A DNA stretch of 9,838 nt from Candidatus Magasanikbacteria bacterium CG_4_10_14_0_8_um_filter_42_12. GTDB lineage: Bacteria > Patescibacteriota > Patescibacteriia > Magasanikbacterales > UBA922. Below are positions 1 to 5,906 of the stretch, one piece after another. The stretch spans positions 1-9,838 of the forward strand of contig PFLZ01000028.1 of assembly GCA_002784795.1 (NCBI GenBank), in the 5' to 3' direction. The notes under the pieces are model-generated. The model saw only the letters and a list, made by a program, of their open reading frames with translations, had not been told where the DNA came from and ran no database searches. The translations under genes and the position numbers were made by a program. Position 1 is the stretch's first letter, and the number at the start of each line of letters is the position of its first letter.

Positions 1-32
1 CCCCGCCCCTCTGGGGCGGGGAGCTTCATTTT
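1..32 (+). repeat. GC-rich palindrome with AGCTTCATT tail, left copy
   Basis: A perfect 9-bp stem (1-9 with 13-21, loop TCT) is followed by AGCTTCATT and a T run reaching 37. Bases 1-32 are the exact reverse complement of 9746-9777. Read on the plus strand, hairpin plus T-run resembles an intrinsic terminator, with a 7-nt gap between stem and T-tract, so it may end a plus-strand gene lying left of the window. The window begins exactly on the first base of the stem, so the copy may be truncated there. Confidence 0.85.
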
Positions 33-117
33 TTTTTCACCGTTAGGTGAAATATAATCTTAGTTGAGCGATAGCGAAACGCAATCTTTCTGTGCAAGTC
101 CAGAAAACATCCAAAGC

Positions 118-795
118 TTATTTCCCAAAGTTCCTCATCTGCTCCTCATACCATGCAAGAATCTCATCTAATTCCTTTTTATCAAATGCTGGCCAGTAGG
201 TATTGGTAAAGATGAGCTCGGCGTATGCACTTTTCCACATGAGGAAGTTCGAGAGTCGGTGGTGTCCACCAGTTCGTACGATCACATCGACGTCTGGTAT
301 ATCATGCATATCGAGATGTGCTTCGAGTGATTCTTCTGTCGCATTTTTTGGATCATCCATCTCTCTCACAGCACGCACAATCTCATCGCGTCCGCCGTAT
401 GCAATCGCGAGCGAGAGGGTCATCGTTTTGTTATTTTTTGTATTCTCTTCAAGCTGCTTTAGTTTTTTTGCAAGATCTTCTGGAAGGCGAGTCATGTCGC
501 CGAGGATTTTGATGCGGACGTCTTGCTTGACGAGATCATCAAATTCATCGACGAGCTTTCCAAACAATGAAAATAAATGATCCAGCTCTTCTTGCGATCG
601 CTTCAAATTTTCTGTCGACAAAGCGTAGACGGTCATGTATGGAATGCCACGTTCGCGGACGGCTTTTGCAATTTTTCTGAGCGTTTTTGCCCCTTCAGAA
701 TGGCCGAGTGCTTTTGGCATCATACGCTCTTTTGCCCATCGGCGGTTGCCATCCATGATGAAGGCGATGTGTTGTAATTTTTGTGTGTTTGACAT
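118..795 (-). CDS. uppS: Isoprenyl transferase / undecaprenyl diphosphate synthase (UppS)
   Basis: This cytosolic cis-prenyltransferase condenses isopentenyl diphosphate onto farnesyl diphosphate to make the undecaprenyl carrier used for peptidoglycan and surface glycans. The 225-residue protein shows the family signatures in order: FIMDGNRRWA (12-21; D15 matches the Mg-binding Asp26 of the E. coli enzyme), GH at 31-32, YALSTEN (57-63), AIAYGGRDEIVRA (130-142) and VRTGGHHRLSNF (173-184), followed by W187 and YAEL (191-194), whose E193 matches E. coli Glu213. It is somewhat shorter than the usual 240-255 residues. The glutamate normally following RTGG is histidine here (H178). The ATG at 795 is chosen because the protein begins shortly before the first conserved block and a promoter ends 9 nt upstream. 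There is no Shine-Dalgarno. The usual neighbour cdsA is absent. The family call is secure; chain length of the product cannot be told. Confidence 0.96.
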   Translation of the reverse strand: MSNTQKLQHIAFIMDGNRRWAKERMMPKALGHSEGAKTLRKIAKAVRERGIPYMTVYALSTENLKRSQEELDHLFSLFGKLVDEFDDLVKQDVRIKILGDMTRLPEDLAKKLKQLEENTKNNKTMTLSLAIAYGGRDEIVRAVREMDDPKNATEESLEAHLDMHDIPDVDVIVRTGGHHRLSNFLMWKSAYAELIFTNTYWPAFDKKELDEILAWYEEQMRNFGK

Positions 796-804
796 ATACG
801 ATTG

Positions 805-833
805 AGTCTACGGGAAGAATGTTTGTTTGGCAA
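805..833 (-). promoter_or_regulatory. uppS promoter, probably leaderless
   Basis: On the minus strand a TTGCCA -35 (828-833) and a TAGACT -10 (805-810) are separated by exactly 17 nt. The -10 ends 9 nt before the uppS ATG, so transcription would begin within about 0-3 nt of the start codon, matching the missing Shine-Dalgarno. Confidence 0.55.
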
Positions 834-854
834 GGGGAGTTTTATTTTCAACGC

Positions 855-910
855 AACCCTACCTAAATCCCTGTCTGCCGACAGGCAGGCTCCCCTTATC
901 TGGGGAGGAA
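855..910 (+). repeat. C-rich dispersed repeat, copy 1 (with nested palindrome)
   Basis: AACCCT-ACCTAAATCCC opens and CTCCCCTTATCTGGGGAGGAA closes this copy, matching the outline of the elements at 936-974 (opposite orientation) and 6199-6237 (same orientation). The middle holds TGTCTGCCGACAGGCAGG, which can form either CTGTC/GACAG or TGCC/GGCA hairpins and looks like a smaller palindrome nested in the repeat. It has no coding potential. Confidence 0.55.
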
Positions 911-935
911 TGTTTATAAATTGACTTCTAATTAG

Positions 936-974
936 GTTCCTTCCCCTTTTTAAGGGGAGGGTCAGGGTGGGGTT
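936..974 (-). repeat. C-rich dispersed repeat, copy 2
   Basis: Read on the minus strand it runs AACCCCACCCTGACCCTCC then CCTTAAAAAGGGGAAGGAAC, nearly identical to 6199-6237. The core forms a CCCCTT/AAGGGG hairpin. It lies head to head with the diverged copy at 855-910, making a large imperfect inverted repeat upstream of the uppS promoter. Confidence 0.8.
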
Positions 975-998
975 GTTGGCAGTAAAACAACCTTTTTT
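971..998 (+). terminator. Intrinsic terminator-like hairpin (plus strand)
   Basis: GGTTGTT (971-977) pairs perfectly with AACAACC (986-992) around an 8-nt loop, followed immediately by six T. No plus-strand gene lies upstream inside this gap, so it either shields against antisense transcription or belongs to the overlapping repeat. Confidence 0.45.
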
Positions 999-1015
999 AT
1001 ATCAGTAATAAAAAT

Positions 1016-1044
1016 AATAACACCCTTGTTCAGAGGGTGTTATT
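1016..1044 (-). terminator. Intrinsic terminator of the candidate ncRNA
   Basis: An 11-bp perfect stem (1016-1026 with 1034-1044, 7-nt loop) is followed on the minus strand by ATTTTTATT. No T-tract follows on the plus strand, so it is directional and implies a minus-strand transcript arriving from the right. Confidence 0.65.
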
Positions 1045-1314
1045 GGTGCTTGTTTCCCCGGAGGAAGATAGTGACTTGCCTTTTTTGGAAGGGCCAATTT
1101 TGGAAACATGCCTCATTGAAGAGAAATATGAGACACGGAAGGAACGTCAGCTATCTGGTAGTTTCAAAAAAGGGTGTATTTGCCCACACACAGCTCCCCG
1201 TATGTACCAACGCAAGACAGTAGATTCCATCCCCCTTTGCTGTTGTAGCTGCCATTGGCAGGGCAATATGCTGGGGTGCGCGGTATATGTAGGGAGCGGG
1301 GAGGTGTGGGATAC
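1016..1314 (-). ncRNA. Candidate structured non-coding RNA, unassigned
   Basis: This stretch has no convincing ORF, yet is bracketed on the minus strand by promoter elements (1321-1357) and a terminator (1016-1044). Seen directly in the minus-strand sequence are long-range pairings: CCCACAC+CTCCCCG (1297-1310) with CGGGGAG...GTGTGGG (1183-1200, 4-nt bulge); inside it TACC (1282-1285) with GGTA (1205-1208), CGC with GCG, and a CTGCC-AAT-GGCAG hairpin (1249-1261). A second domain is closed by AGATAG (1151-1156) with CTATCT (1066-1071), continued by GAC/GTC, and contains a CTCAT/ATGAG hairpin (1112-1132). I looked for RNase P, tmRNA, SRP and 6S signatures and recognised none. The transcript ends are estimates from the promoter and terminator. 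It could be a lineage-specific RNA or decayed repeat DNA that folds by chance. Confidence 0.42.
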
Positions 1315-1320
1315 ATGTGT

Positions 1321-1357
1321 ACTATAGCACATAATATATGGAGGCAAGTGGTGTCAA
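1321..1357 (-). promoter_or_regulatory. Promoter elements for the candidate ncRNA
   Basis: On the minus strand a perfect TTGACA lies at 1352-1357. A TATTAT hexamer (1331-1336) follows at 15 nt, and further on TGCTATAGT (1321-1329) forms an extended -10. Either could work; the extended -10 puts the start near 1314. Spacing is not ideal for one classical pair. Confidence 0.4.
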
Positions 1358-1390
1358 GGGTCGATTCGGGGATAGAGAGTGTATAGACAG

Positions 1391-1419
1391 TGGACAAGCA
1401 TTGAAAAGCTGTGCATAAT
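1391..1419 (+). promoter_or_regulatory. Promoter of the HNH gene
   Basis: TGGACA (1391-1396) and CATAAT (1414-1419) are spaced by exactly 17 nt. Transcription would start near 1426, leaving a leader of about 12 nt with no Shine-Dalgarno before the ATG at 1439. Confidence 0.5.
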
Positions 1420-1438
1420 ATGATACAGTCATTTTTAT

Positions 1439-1930
1439 ATGAGGAGGAAACGTTCATGGACAAGTGAAGATCTCAAAAATGCTGTGGCCCTGTCAACAAG
1501 TTACCGTCAGGTATTGGGGAGGCTTGGATTGAAGCCTGCGAGAGGAAATTATGCCCAAGTTAAAAAATATATCTCGGAACAAAACCTTTGTGTTTCTCAC
1601 TTCAAGGGAAAAGGATGGAGTCGGGGTTTGAAAGGAGTAGGAACACCTGCAAGGTCATTAAAAAGTATTTTAGTAAAGAACAGTGATTATCAGAGTTATA
1701 AACTAAAAAAACGTTTGTTTGCTGCTGAATTGAAATTTCCACAATGTGAACTTTGTGGATGGGCAAAGCAATCTGTAGACGGAAGGATTCCTCTTGAACT
1801 TGATCATATCAATGGTGTAAGCACTGACAATAGAATAGAAAACCTGAGAATTTTGTGTCCAAATTGTCATAGCCTTCAGCCAACGCATAGAGGGCTCAAT
1901 CAAAAACGAAATAAAAAAAAGAAGGGCTAG
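1439..1930 (+). CDS. Small HNH endonuclease with N-terminal helix-turn-helix-like region
   Basis: The 163-residue protein has the layout of free-standing phage and mobile-type HNH nucleases. Residues 6-45 (SWTSEDL...YRQVLGRLGL) look like a helix-turn-helix DNA-binding segment, followed by an SHFKGKGW motif (53-60) typical of these proteins. The C-terminal HNH domain has zinc-ligand pairs C103/C106 and C140/C143, the active LDHINGV (121-127), N131 and N135, and H144. All expected catalytic and zinc residues are present. ATG at 1439 is the first start after an in-frame stop at 1421. A GAGGAGG lies just after the start codon, where it cannot act on this ATG. It is one of only two plus-strand protein ORFs. 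Its TAG stop (1928-1930) is inside the tRNA-Leu acceptor stem. IscB is excluded because no RuvC or bridge-helix region exists. Its DNA target is unknown. Confidence 0.9.
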   Translation: MRRKRSWTSEDLKNAVALSTSYRQVLGRLGLKPARGNYAQVKKYISEQNLCVSHFKGKGWSRGLKGVGTPARSLKSILVKNSDYQSYKLKKRLFAAELKFPQCELCGWAKQSVDGRIPLELDHINGVSTDNRIENLRILCPNCHSLQPTHRGLNQKRNKKKKG

Positions 1931-2006
1931 TGGCGGAATGGTATACGCACGACACTTAAAATGTCGCGGTCGAAAGGCCATGTGGGTTCGACTCCCGCCT
2001 AGCCCA
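1924..2006 (+). tRNA. tRNA-Leu (anticodon UAA)
   Basis: An 83-nt class II tRNA folds cleanly. The acceptor GGGCTAG (1924-1930) pairs with CTAGCCC (1999-2005), with discriminator A2006. The D stem is GCG/CGC. The anticodon stem is CGACA/TGTCG (1950-1954, 1962-1966) around CTTAAAA, giving anticodon TAA (1957-1959), which reads UUA leucine. The long variable arm GGTC-GAAA-GGCC and the T arm GTGGG-TTCGACT-CCCGC confirm leucine type. CCA is not encoded and must be added by a nucleotidyltransferase. It is uninterrupted, although this gene is a classic group I intron host. It overlaps the HNH CDS by 7 nt. Confidence 0.96.
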
Positions 2007-2011
2007 CAAAT

Positions 2012-2043
2012 AAAAAAATGTCCTCATGTGAGGACATTTTTTT
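2012..2043. terminator. Bidirectional terminator between tRNA-Leu and mscL
   Basis: TGTCCTCA (2019-2026) and TGAGGACA (2029-2036) form a near-perfect palindrome flanked by seven A (2012-2018) and seven T (2037-2043). It therefore has a U-tract in both directions. It ends the tRNA transcript on the plus strand and the AI-2E/mscL operon on the minus strand, overlapping the last codon of mscL. Confidence 0.85.
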
Positions 2044-2470
2044 ATATTGTCTTTTGTTTTAGCAAATCCCGTATTTCAGTCAGTAATTCTTCCTGTTTTG
2101 ATATTTTTGGCGGTGCTTGTTCTTCATCTTGTTTTTTCTTGAGTTTGTTCATTTGTTTTATCAGAATGAAAATAGCAAATGCGACAATAATAAAATTCAA
2201 AATGGTATTGATAAACAATCCATAGTTCCATGTCACAGCGCCGGCTTCTTGTGCTGCCGCAAGCGTGTCATATGAATCACCGCCAAGGGTGAGAAAGAGA
2301 TTGGCAAAGTCAACGCCACCCAGGAGTTTGCCAATCGGTGGCATGATAATGTCATTGACAAGTGAGGTGACAATTTTCCCAAAGGAAGCCCCAATCACCA
2401 CACCAATCGCCAAGTCAACCACATTGCCACGCATGGCAAATGATTTGAATTCTTCCAGAAACTTTTTCAT
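2042..2470 (-). CDS. mscL: Large-conductance mechanosensitive channel MscL
   Basis: MscL is a homopentameric inner-membrane channel that opens under membrane tension to release solutes in hypo-osmotic shock. The 142-residue length fits the family. The N-terminal amphipathic [20 protein letters not shown] is followed by TM1 (about 15-42, with [14 protein letters not shown]), the NDIIMPPIG loop start (39-47), a short periplasmic loop, TM2 (about 82-106, [19 protein letters not shown]) and a charged C-terminal helix ([20 protein letters not shown] onward). It starts 3 nt after the AI-2E gene stop (TAA TGT ATG), so the two are an operon, presumably with termination-reinitiation because no Shine-Dalgarno is visible. 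Family assignment is clear from the pore helix. Confidence 0.97.
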   Translation of the reverse strand: MKKFLEEFKSFAMRGNVVDLAIGVVIGASFGKIVTSLVNDIIMPPIGKLLGGVDFANLFLTLGGDSYDTLAAAQEAGAVTWNYGLFINTILNFIIVAFAIFILIKQMNKLKKKQDEEQAPPKISKQEELLTEIRDLLKQKTI

Positions 2471-2473
2471 ACA

Positions 2474-3532
2474 TTAATTGTTTGCCAATTCATTTCTATA
2501 ATAATGCTCGTACATGGTCATGATAGACGTATAGAGTGCAGCTATGATTGGTCCAATGACAAACCCTGAGACGCCAAAGAGAAAAATACCACCGAGTGTT
2601 GAAAAGAGTACCACCAGCGGATGCATTTGAATATCTTTGCCCACGAGTGGTGGTCGGATAAGATTGTCAATAAGACTAATAACAAGTGCGCCGATGAGGA
2701 GTGCTATCGCACCACTCACATTGCCTGTAAACAGGGCAATAAGGCCTGCAGGGATAAGGACCAGTGGAGGTCCTACTGCAGGGATGATAGCCAGAACGAC
2801 CATAATGGTCCCCCAGATAAGCGCTCCTTCTATCCCCGCAATGAAGAAGAGAAGGCCGCCGAGTGTTCCCTGAATACCACCGACAATGAGCGTGCTTTTT
2901 AGTGTCGCGCGAGTTGTAGAAGTAAATTGTTCGTAAAGCATTTCTTCATATTGATTGCCAAGGGGCGAGAGATGCATAAGTCGTGCCAGCATCTTTGCGC
3001 CATCTTTGAGAAAGTAATACAGTGTATAGAACATGATGAAGAGCATGAAGAAAAAGCGAACAGAATTTTGTGTGATGCTCTTTATTGCGGTAAAGACGTA
3101 TGATGATGTCGCATTGGCAAATTTTGTTGCATAGACTGGCCAATCAAGTTTTGCTTGTGCCATATATGGAGCGAGAGGTGTTCCTGCGACCCATACTTCG
3201 GCTGCTTCTATTGCACCTCTAATATTTTGTGTAGAAATGCTTTGGTAGAGATTGATAGATTCATTGACGAGCAGTCCCGCGAGAATAGTCAGTGGGATGA
3301 GGAGTGTTATGACGACGGTCGCCAGTGTAATCGTCATACCAATACCTTTTGGAAGGTGCTTTGTCAGCCATGCATAAAATGGATAAAACATGATGGCAAT
3401 CACCGCAGCCCAAAAGATAGGGTAGAGGAATGGGCGGAAGAGGTAGAGCATGGTGATTGAGAGGATCACAATGATCGTAAAAAAGAAAATCGACCGCATT
3501 TTGGTAAATGATAGTTTGTTGGTTGCTTTCAT
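2474..3532 (-). CDS. AI-2E family permease (PF01594-type)
   Basis: The 352-residue integral membrane protein has the AI-2E (formerly UPF0118) plan: two N-terminal helices (about 13-33 and 36-56), a third (65-90), an extramembrane domain (about 91-150), then helices at 155-176, 214-236, 238-268, 270-290 and 303-338. Hallmarks are GIQGTLGG (219-226), IIPAVGPP (249-256), the IDNLIRPPLVGKDIQMHP segment (288-305) and LGGIFLFGVSGFVIGP (313-328). Members are reported as AI-2 exporters or cation/proton antiporters, so the substrate here is open; the pairing with mscL hints at ion or osmotic balance, which is inference. The ATG at 3532 lies 8 nt after a perfect TATAAT, implying a near-leaderless mRNA. 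Confidence 0.93.
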   Translation of the reverse strand: MKATNKLSFTKMRSIFFFTIIVILSITMLYLFRPFLYPIFWAAVIAIMFYPFYAWLTKHLPKGIGMTITLATVVITLLIPLTILAGLLVNESINLYQSISTQNIRGAIEAAEVWVAGTPLAPYMAQAKLDWPVYATKFANATSSYVFTAIKSITQNSVRFFFMLFIMFYTLYYFLKDGAKMLARLMHLSPLGNQYEEMLYEQFTSTTRATLKSTLIVGGIQGTLGGLLFFIAGIEGALIWGTIMVVLAIIPAVGPPLVLIPAGLIALFTGNVSGAIALLIGALVISLIDNLIRPPLVGKDIQMHPLVVLFSTLGGIFLFGVSGFVIGPIIAALYTSIMTMYEHYYRNELANN

Positions 3533-3540
3533 ATTATTGA

Positions 3541-3546
3541 ATTATA
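3541..3546 (-). promoter_or_regulatory. -10 element of the AI-2E/mscL operon
   Basis: A perfect TATAAT on the minus strand ends 8 nt before the AI-2E ATG. No good -35 is present at 16-18 nt (best is TACTCA, 3 of 6). The element abuts the stem of the terminator at 3550-3590. Confidence 0.5.
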
Positions 3547-3549
3547 CTA

Positions 3550-3590
3550 AAAAAACGAGCACCTTGAGTATATCAAATTGCTCGTTTTTT
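3550..3590. terminator. Bidirectional terminator upstream of the AI-2E gene
   Basis: AAAAAACGAGCA (3550-3561) pairs perfectly with TGCTCGTTTTTT (3579-3590) over 12 bp with a 17-nt loop. On the minus strand it would end readthrough from the CNNM/pseudouridine synthase operon just before the AI-2E promoter. The 311-base gap 3533-3843 otherwise holds the repeat at 3685-3840; I see nothing recognisable in 3591-3684. Confidence 0.75.
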
Positions 3591-3684
3591 GGAAGGCGTG
3601 CCACATTGTTTTCACAATAGAACGCTGATTAAGATGGATGAGCGATTATAATTTTTGATGTGAAGAGCAGAGATATTATATTCT

Positions 3685-3840
3685 CCCTTCCTTTTTGTCA
3701 CCAAAAAGGAACAAAAAGTGTCAGGGGAAAGAACTCGCCTGTGTCGACGCTAATGAAGTACTCATTGGCAAGCGCTGGAGGCTCAGACAGCTTTCCCCTT
3801 GAAACCCTTTGGAGATAAAATAGGCGAGTATATCTACAAA
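3685..3840 (+). repeat. Mosaic intergenic repeat, long copy A
   Basis: The left arm CCCTTCCTTTTTGTCACCAA (3685-3704) is identical to 7777-7796. The right arm, from CAGACAGCTTTCCCCTTGAA (3784) through TAGGCGAGTATAT, matches 7814-7863 with a few differences. The 79-nt middle differs completely from the other copy. Inside copy A, GGGGAAAG and ACTCGCCT of the middle are reverse complements of CTTTCCCC and AGGCGAGT in the right arm, so the element can fold back, and CCTTTTT/AAAAAGG forms a local hairpin at the left end. It follows the pseudouridine synthase stop codon almost directly. Confidence 0.8.
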
Positions 3841-3843
3841 TAT

Positions 3844-4590
3844 TTATACTATGTCACTTCTCTCTACAAATTTCCAGCGGCCAATAGTGAGAGTACCGAG
3901 TTTGAGTTTTCCTATGCGGACTCTTCGGAGGACACTGACATTGTATCCGAGTTGACCGAGCATTTTTCGGATGTGTCTATTTTTTCCTTCTTTGAGAATA
4001 ACGGTTAGTATGACACGTTTCCCTTGGTTCCACTCTTTGACAATCTGCATACCTCCATAGTGTTCTCCTTCGATCAACATGCCTTTGGAGAGAAGTTTTT
4101 TTGTATCGGGCATGAGTTTTTTATCTATGGTTACTTCGTACTCTTTTTCATGCTCGTAGCGTGGGTGTGTCAGTTCGTTTGTGAGTTCGCCATCGTTTGT
4201 GAGGAGGATCAGTCCTTCGGAATCTTTATCAAGGCGCCCGACAGGGTAAATTCGTACACCATCAAGTTGTGAAACATCATCTTCAAATTTTGGTTTGTAG
4301 TATTGTTCTTTGGTAATGAGGTCGAGCACAGAAGTTCCTTGTTCACTCGATGCGCTTGATATGATATCAACGGGTTTGTTGAGTGCGATGTAGAAAAGTT
4401 CTGAGTTCAGAGTGCGAGGTTCATGCGAGACGTTTTCAACCGTCACAATATCTTTTTCGGGATCAACTTTTGTGCCAAGGTCGGTAACTATTGTTCCATT
4501 GATGTTGACTTTTCCGGCTACAATAAATTCATCTGCTTTTCTTCGAGAGCAGATGCCTAGTGCAGCAATGTGTTTGTTGAGACGGATCAT
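3844..4590 (-). CDS. 16S/23S rRNA pseudouridine synthase, RsuA/RluB/RluF family
   Basis: The enzyme isomerises a specific uridine of ribosomal RNA to pseudouridine. The 248-residue protein begins with an S4 RNA-binding domain (RLNKHIAALGICSRRKADE, 3-21, continuing to about 48). The catalytic domain has LNKP (70-73), the PVGRLDKDSEGLILLTNDG active-site loop (116-134) with catalytic D121, KEYEV (149-153), and EGKNRHIRKML (201-211). Which rRNA site it modifies cannot be read from sequence; RluB, RluE, RluF and RsuA share these motifs. Its ATG overlaps the TGA of the upstream CNNM gene in ATGA (4587-4590), so translation is coupled. No Shine-Dalgarno is visible. Transcription would end at 3550-3590 after passing through the repeat. 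Confidence 0.95.
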   Translation of the reverse strand: MIRLNKHIAALGICSRRKADEFIVAGKVNINGTIVTDLGTKVDPEKDIVTVENVSHEPRTLNSELFYIALNKPVDIISSASSEQGTSVLDLITKEQYYKPKFEDDVSQLDGVRIYPVGRLDKDSEGLILLTNDGELTNELTHPRYEHEKEYEVTIDKKLMPDTKKLLSKGMLIEGEHYGGMQIVKEWNQGKRVILTVILKEGKNRHIRKMLGQLGYNVSVLRRVRIGKLKLGTLTIGRWKFVERSDIV

Positions 4591-5807
4591 GTTTTTTGTA
4601 CTTTTACTTTTACAATCGTTTTATTTTTTACTCCTACAATCGTACACACTGCATCACCAAGGGTGACACTCATATTTCTTCTTGGGATTTTTCCGAGGGT
4701 ATCGAGAACGACTTCTGCAATAGTATCAAATGGATCGCCAGGAATGTTACAGTTAAGAAATTCATTGATATCACGCACATCTTCATCGCCAGCAACAAGA
4801 ATAGTTTTTTTATCGAGGCGTTTCATGATATTGTCTTCCACATCGTGTTCATCCACAATCTCTCCTACGAGTTCTTCGATAACATCCTCGAGTGTGACGA
4901 TCCCAGAGGTGCCGCCGTATTCATCGAGTACTACTGCAAGATGTACCTGTGTTTTTTGAAATTCTTTGAGGAGATCATCGATAGGGAGTTGTTTTGGTAT
5001 GCGAAGAATTGGCAATATGATATCGGTGATAATGCCTTCTTCTTTTTCATCTATATAGGAAAGGAGTACATCACGTGCATGGACAAAACCAACCACATTG
5101 TCTGAATGTTCTTTTATCACAGGAAATCTCGTGTGCGGATGTGTCTGAATAAATTCAGCAGCTTCTTCTATAGAAAAGGTATCTTCGAGAAAAATTGTCT
5201 GGACGCGTGGTGTCATGACATCTTCTGCTGTGATGTCATTGAATGCAAATAATTTTTCAATCATTGCACGTTCATCTGTTTCGATCGTCCCTTGCTTTGC
5301 CCCTGCCGTTGCCATCGCCTTGAGTTCTTCTTCACTGATTTTTTCTGGCATATGTTTTCCTGCGACGAGGGTCGTAATGCCTTCAAAAATAATGACAAAG
5401 GGAAAGAGGACAAGTTGGAGTAATCGAAGAATCGGTGCAGAAAGAATAGCAAATCGTTTATTATGATTGCTGGCATATGCTTTTGGAACAATTTCTCCAA
5501 AGATGAGCACCAGTAGTGTCATGACACCCGTCGCAATACCAATTGCACCGGATGCAAAAAAAACTGCTGCTACGACGGTTGCCAGTGAGGCAGCGCCGAT
5601 ATTCACAATATTATTTCCAATCAAAATAGTGACGAGGAGTCGTCTCGGATTTTGTTTGAGGGATTTGATGAGTTTTGCTCGTGGGAGTTTCTTCTTTACC
5701 ATGGTTTCAATTTTTGCATCTGTCAGCGATATGAATGCGACTTCAGATGCAGAAAAAAATGCCGAGAGGACGAGCAGGAGGACGAGGATAGTAAGTTCTA
5801 TAGTCAT
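4587..5807 (-). CDS. CNNM/CorC-HlyC family transporter-like protein (DUF21, two CBS, CorC_C)
   Basis: The 406-residue protein has the full architecture. The N-terminal CNNM membrane domain (about 1-150) carries SAFFSASEVAFISL (15-28) and LIFGEIVPKAYASNHNKR (101-118). An acidic helix with the ETDERAMI segment (176-183) leads into a CBS pair: the first around DVMTPRVQTIFLE (196-208), the second ending DEYGGTSGIVTLEDVIEELV (295-314). A CorC/HlyC C-terminal domain (about 330-404) follows. Relatives act in Mg2+ or other cation efflux and bind adenine nucleotides through CBS; haemolysin labels are historical. It is first in a two-gene operon with the pseudouridine synthase, a combination I cannot explain functionally. 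The ATG lies 9 nt after a strong -10. UGA as stop argues against UGA recoding. Confidence 0.94.
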   Translation of the reverse strand: MTIELTILVLLLVLSAFFSASEVAFISLTDAKIETMVKKKLPRAKLIKSLKQNPRRLLVTILIGNNIVNIGAASLATVVAAVFFASGAIGIATGVMTLLVLIFGEIVPKAYASNHNKRFAILSAPILRLLQLVLFPFVIIFEGITTLVAGKHMPEKISEEELKAMATAGAKQGTIETDERAMIEKLFAFNDITAEDVMTPRVQTIFLEDTFSIEEAAEFIQTHPHTRFPVIKEHSDNVVGFVHARDVLLSYIDEKEEGIITDIILPILRIPKQLPIDDLLKEFQKTQVHLAVVLDEYGGTSGIVTLEDVIEELVGEIVDEHDVEDNIMKRLDKKTILVAGDEDVRDINEFLNCNIPGDPFDTIAEVVLDTLGKIPRRNMSVTLGDAVCTIVGVKNKTIVKVKVQKT

Positions 5808-5816
5808 AGGCGTATG

Positions 5817-5845
5817 ATCATAGCATATAGGAGTTGGGTTGTCAC
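5817..5845 (-). promoter_or_regulatory. Promoter of the CNNM operon, near-leaderless
   Basis: GTGACA (5840-5845) and TATGAT (5817-5822) are 17 nt apart, and TG one base before the -10 makes it an extended element. The start would be about 3 nt before the ATG at 5807. This is the best-scoring promoter seen by eye in the window. Its -35 overlaps that of the rightward promoter. Confidence 0.7.
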
Positions 5846-5867
5846 GGCAAGGGGATGACTTTAGTAT
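5839..5867 (+). promoter_or_regulatory. Divergent promoter of the small plus-strand ORF
   Basis: TTGTCA (5839-5844) and TAGTAT (5862-5867) are separated by 17 nt. The -35 occupies the same bases as the -35 of the leftward promoter, so the two would compete for polymerase. The start is expected near 5874, about 33 nt before the ATG at 5907. Confidence 0.4.
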
Positions 5868-5906
5868 ATTAGTGTAGTAGACTATTAGTAGGAATAGTTT
5901 TGTTAT

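Noticed and set aside
36..51. TTCACC-GTTA-GGTGAA hairpin as terminator of uppS
   Set aside because: On the minus strand the stem is followed by A, not T, so it does not fit an intrinsic terminator.
53..58. Plus-strand TATAAT as a promoter
   Set aside because: No -35 at the right spacing and no plus-strand gene downstream; uppS is antisense there.
1016..1314. RNase P RNA, tmRNA, SRP RNA or 6S RNA
   Set aside because: No RNase P conserved regions, no tRNA-like T-loop end, no SRP apical motif; a 6S-like fold is not clearly formed. Covariance-model search would settle it.
1441..1450. GAGGAGGAAA as a Shine-Dalgarno setting a later HNH start
   Set aside because: The only ATG at suitable distance (1456) is out of frame and stops after three codons.
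1147..1463. Minus-strand ORFs of 66 and 99 residues in the gap left of the HNH gene
   Set aside because: Both start upstream of the apparent promoter, are Cys/Ser/Thr-rich without family features, and overlap the structured RNA candidate.
1439..1930. IscB/HEARO-type RNA-guided nuclease with the neighbouring RNA as guide
   Set aside because: The protein is only 163 residues with no RuvC or bridge helix, and the RNA candidate is on the opposite strand.
1924..2006. Group I intron in tRNA-Leu(UAA)
   Set aside because: The tRNA is uninterrupted from acceptor to acceptor, with a normal 7-nt anticodon loop.
3647..3652. Plus-strand TATAAT in the gap before the mosaic repeat
   Set aside because: No -35 and no plus-strand gene follows.
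4587..4590. UGA recoded as glycine or tryptophan
   Set aside because: The CNNM domain architecture is complete at the UGA, which forms a typical ATGA overlap with the next gene.
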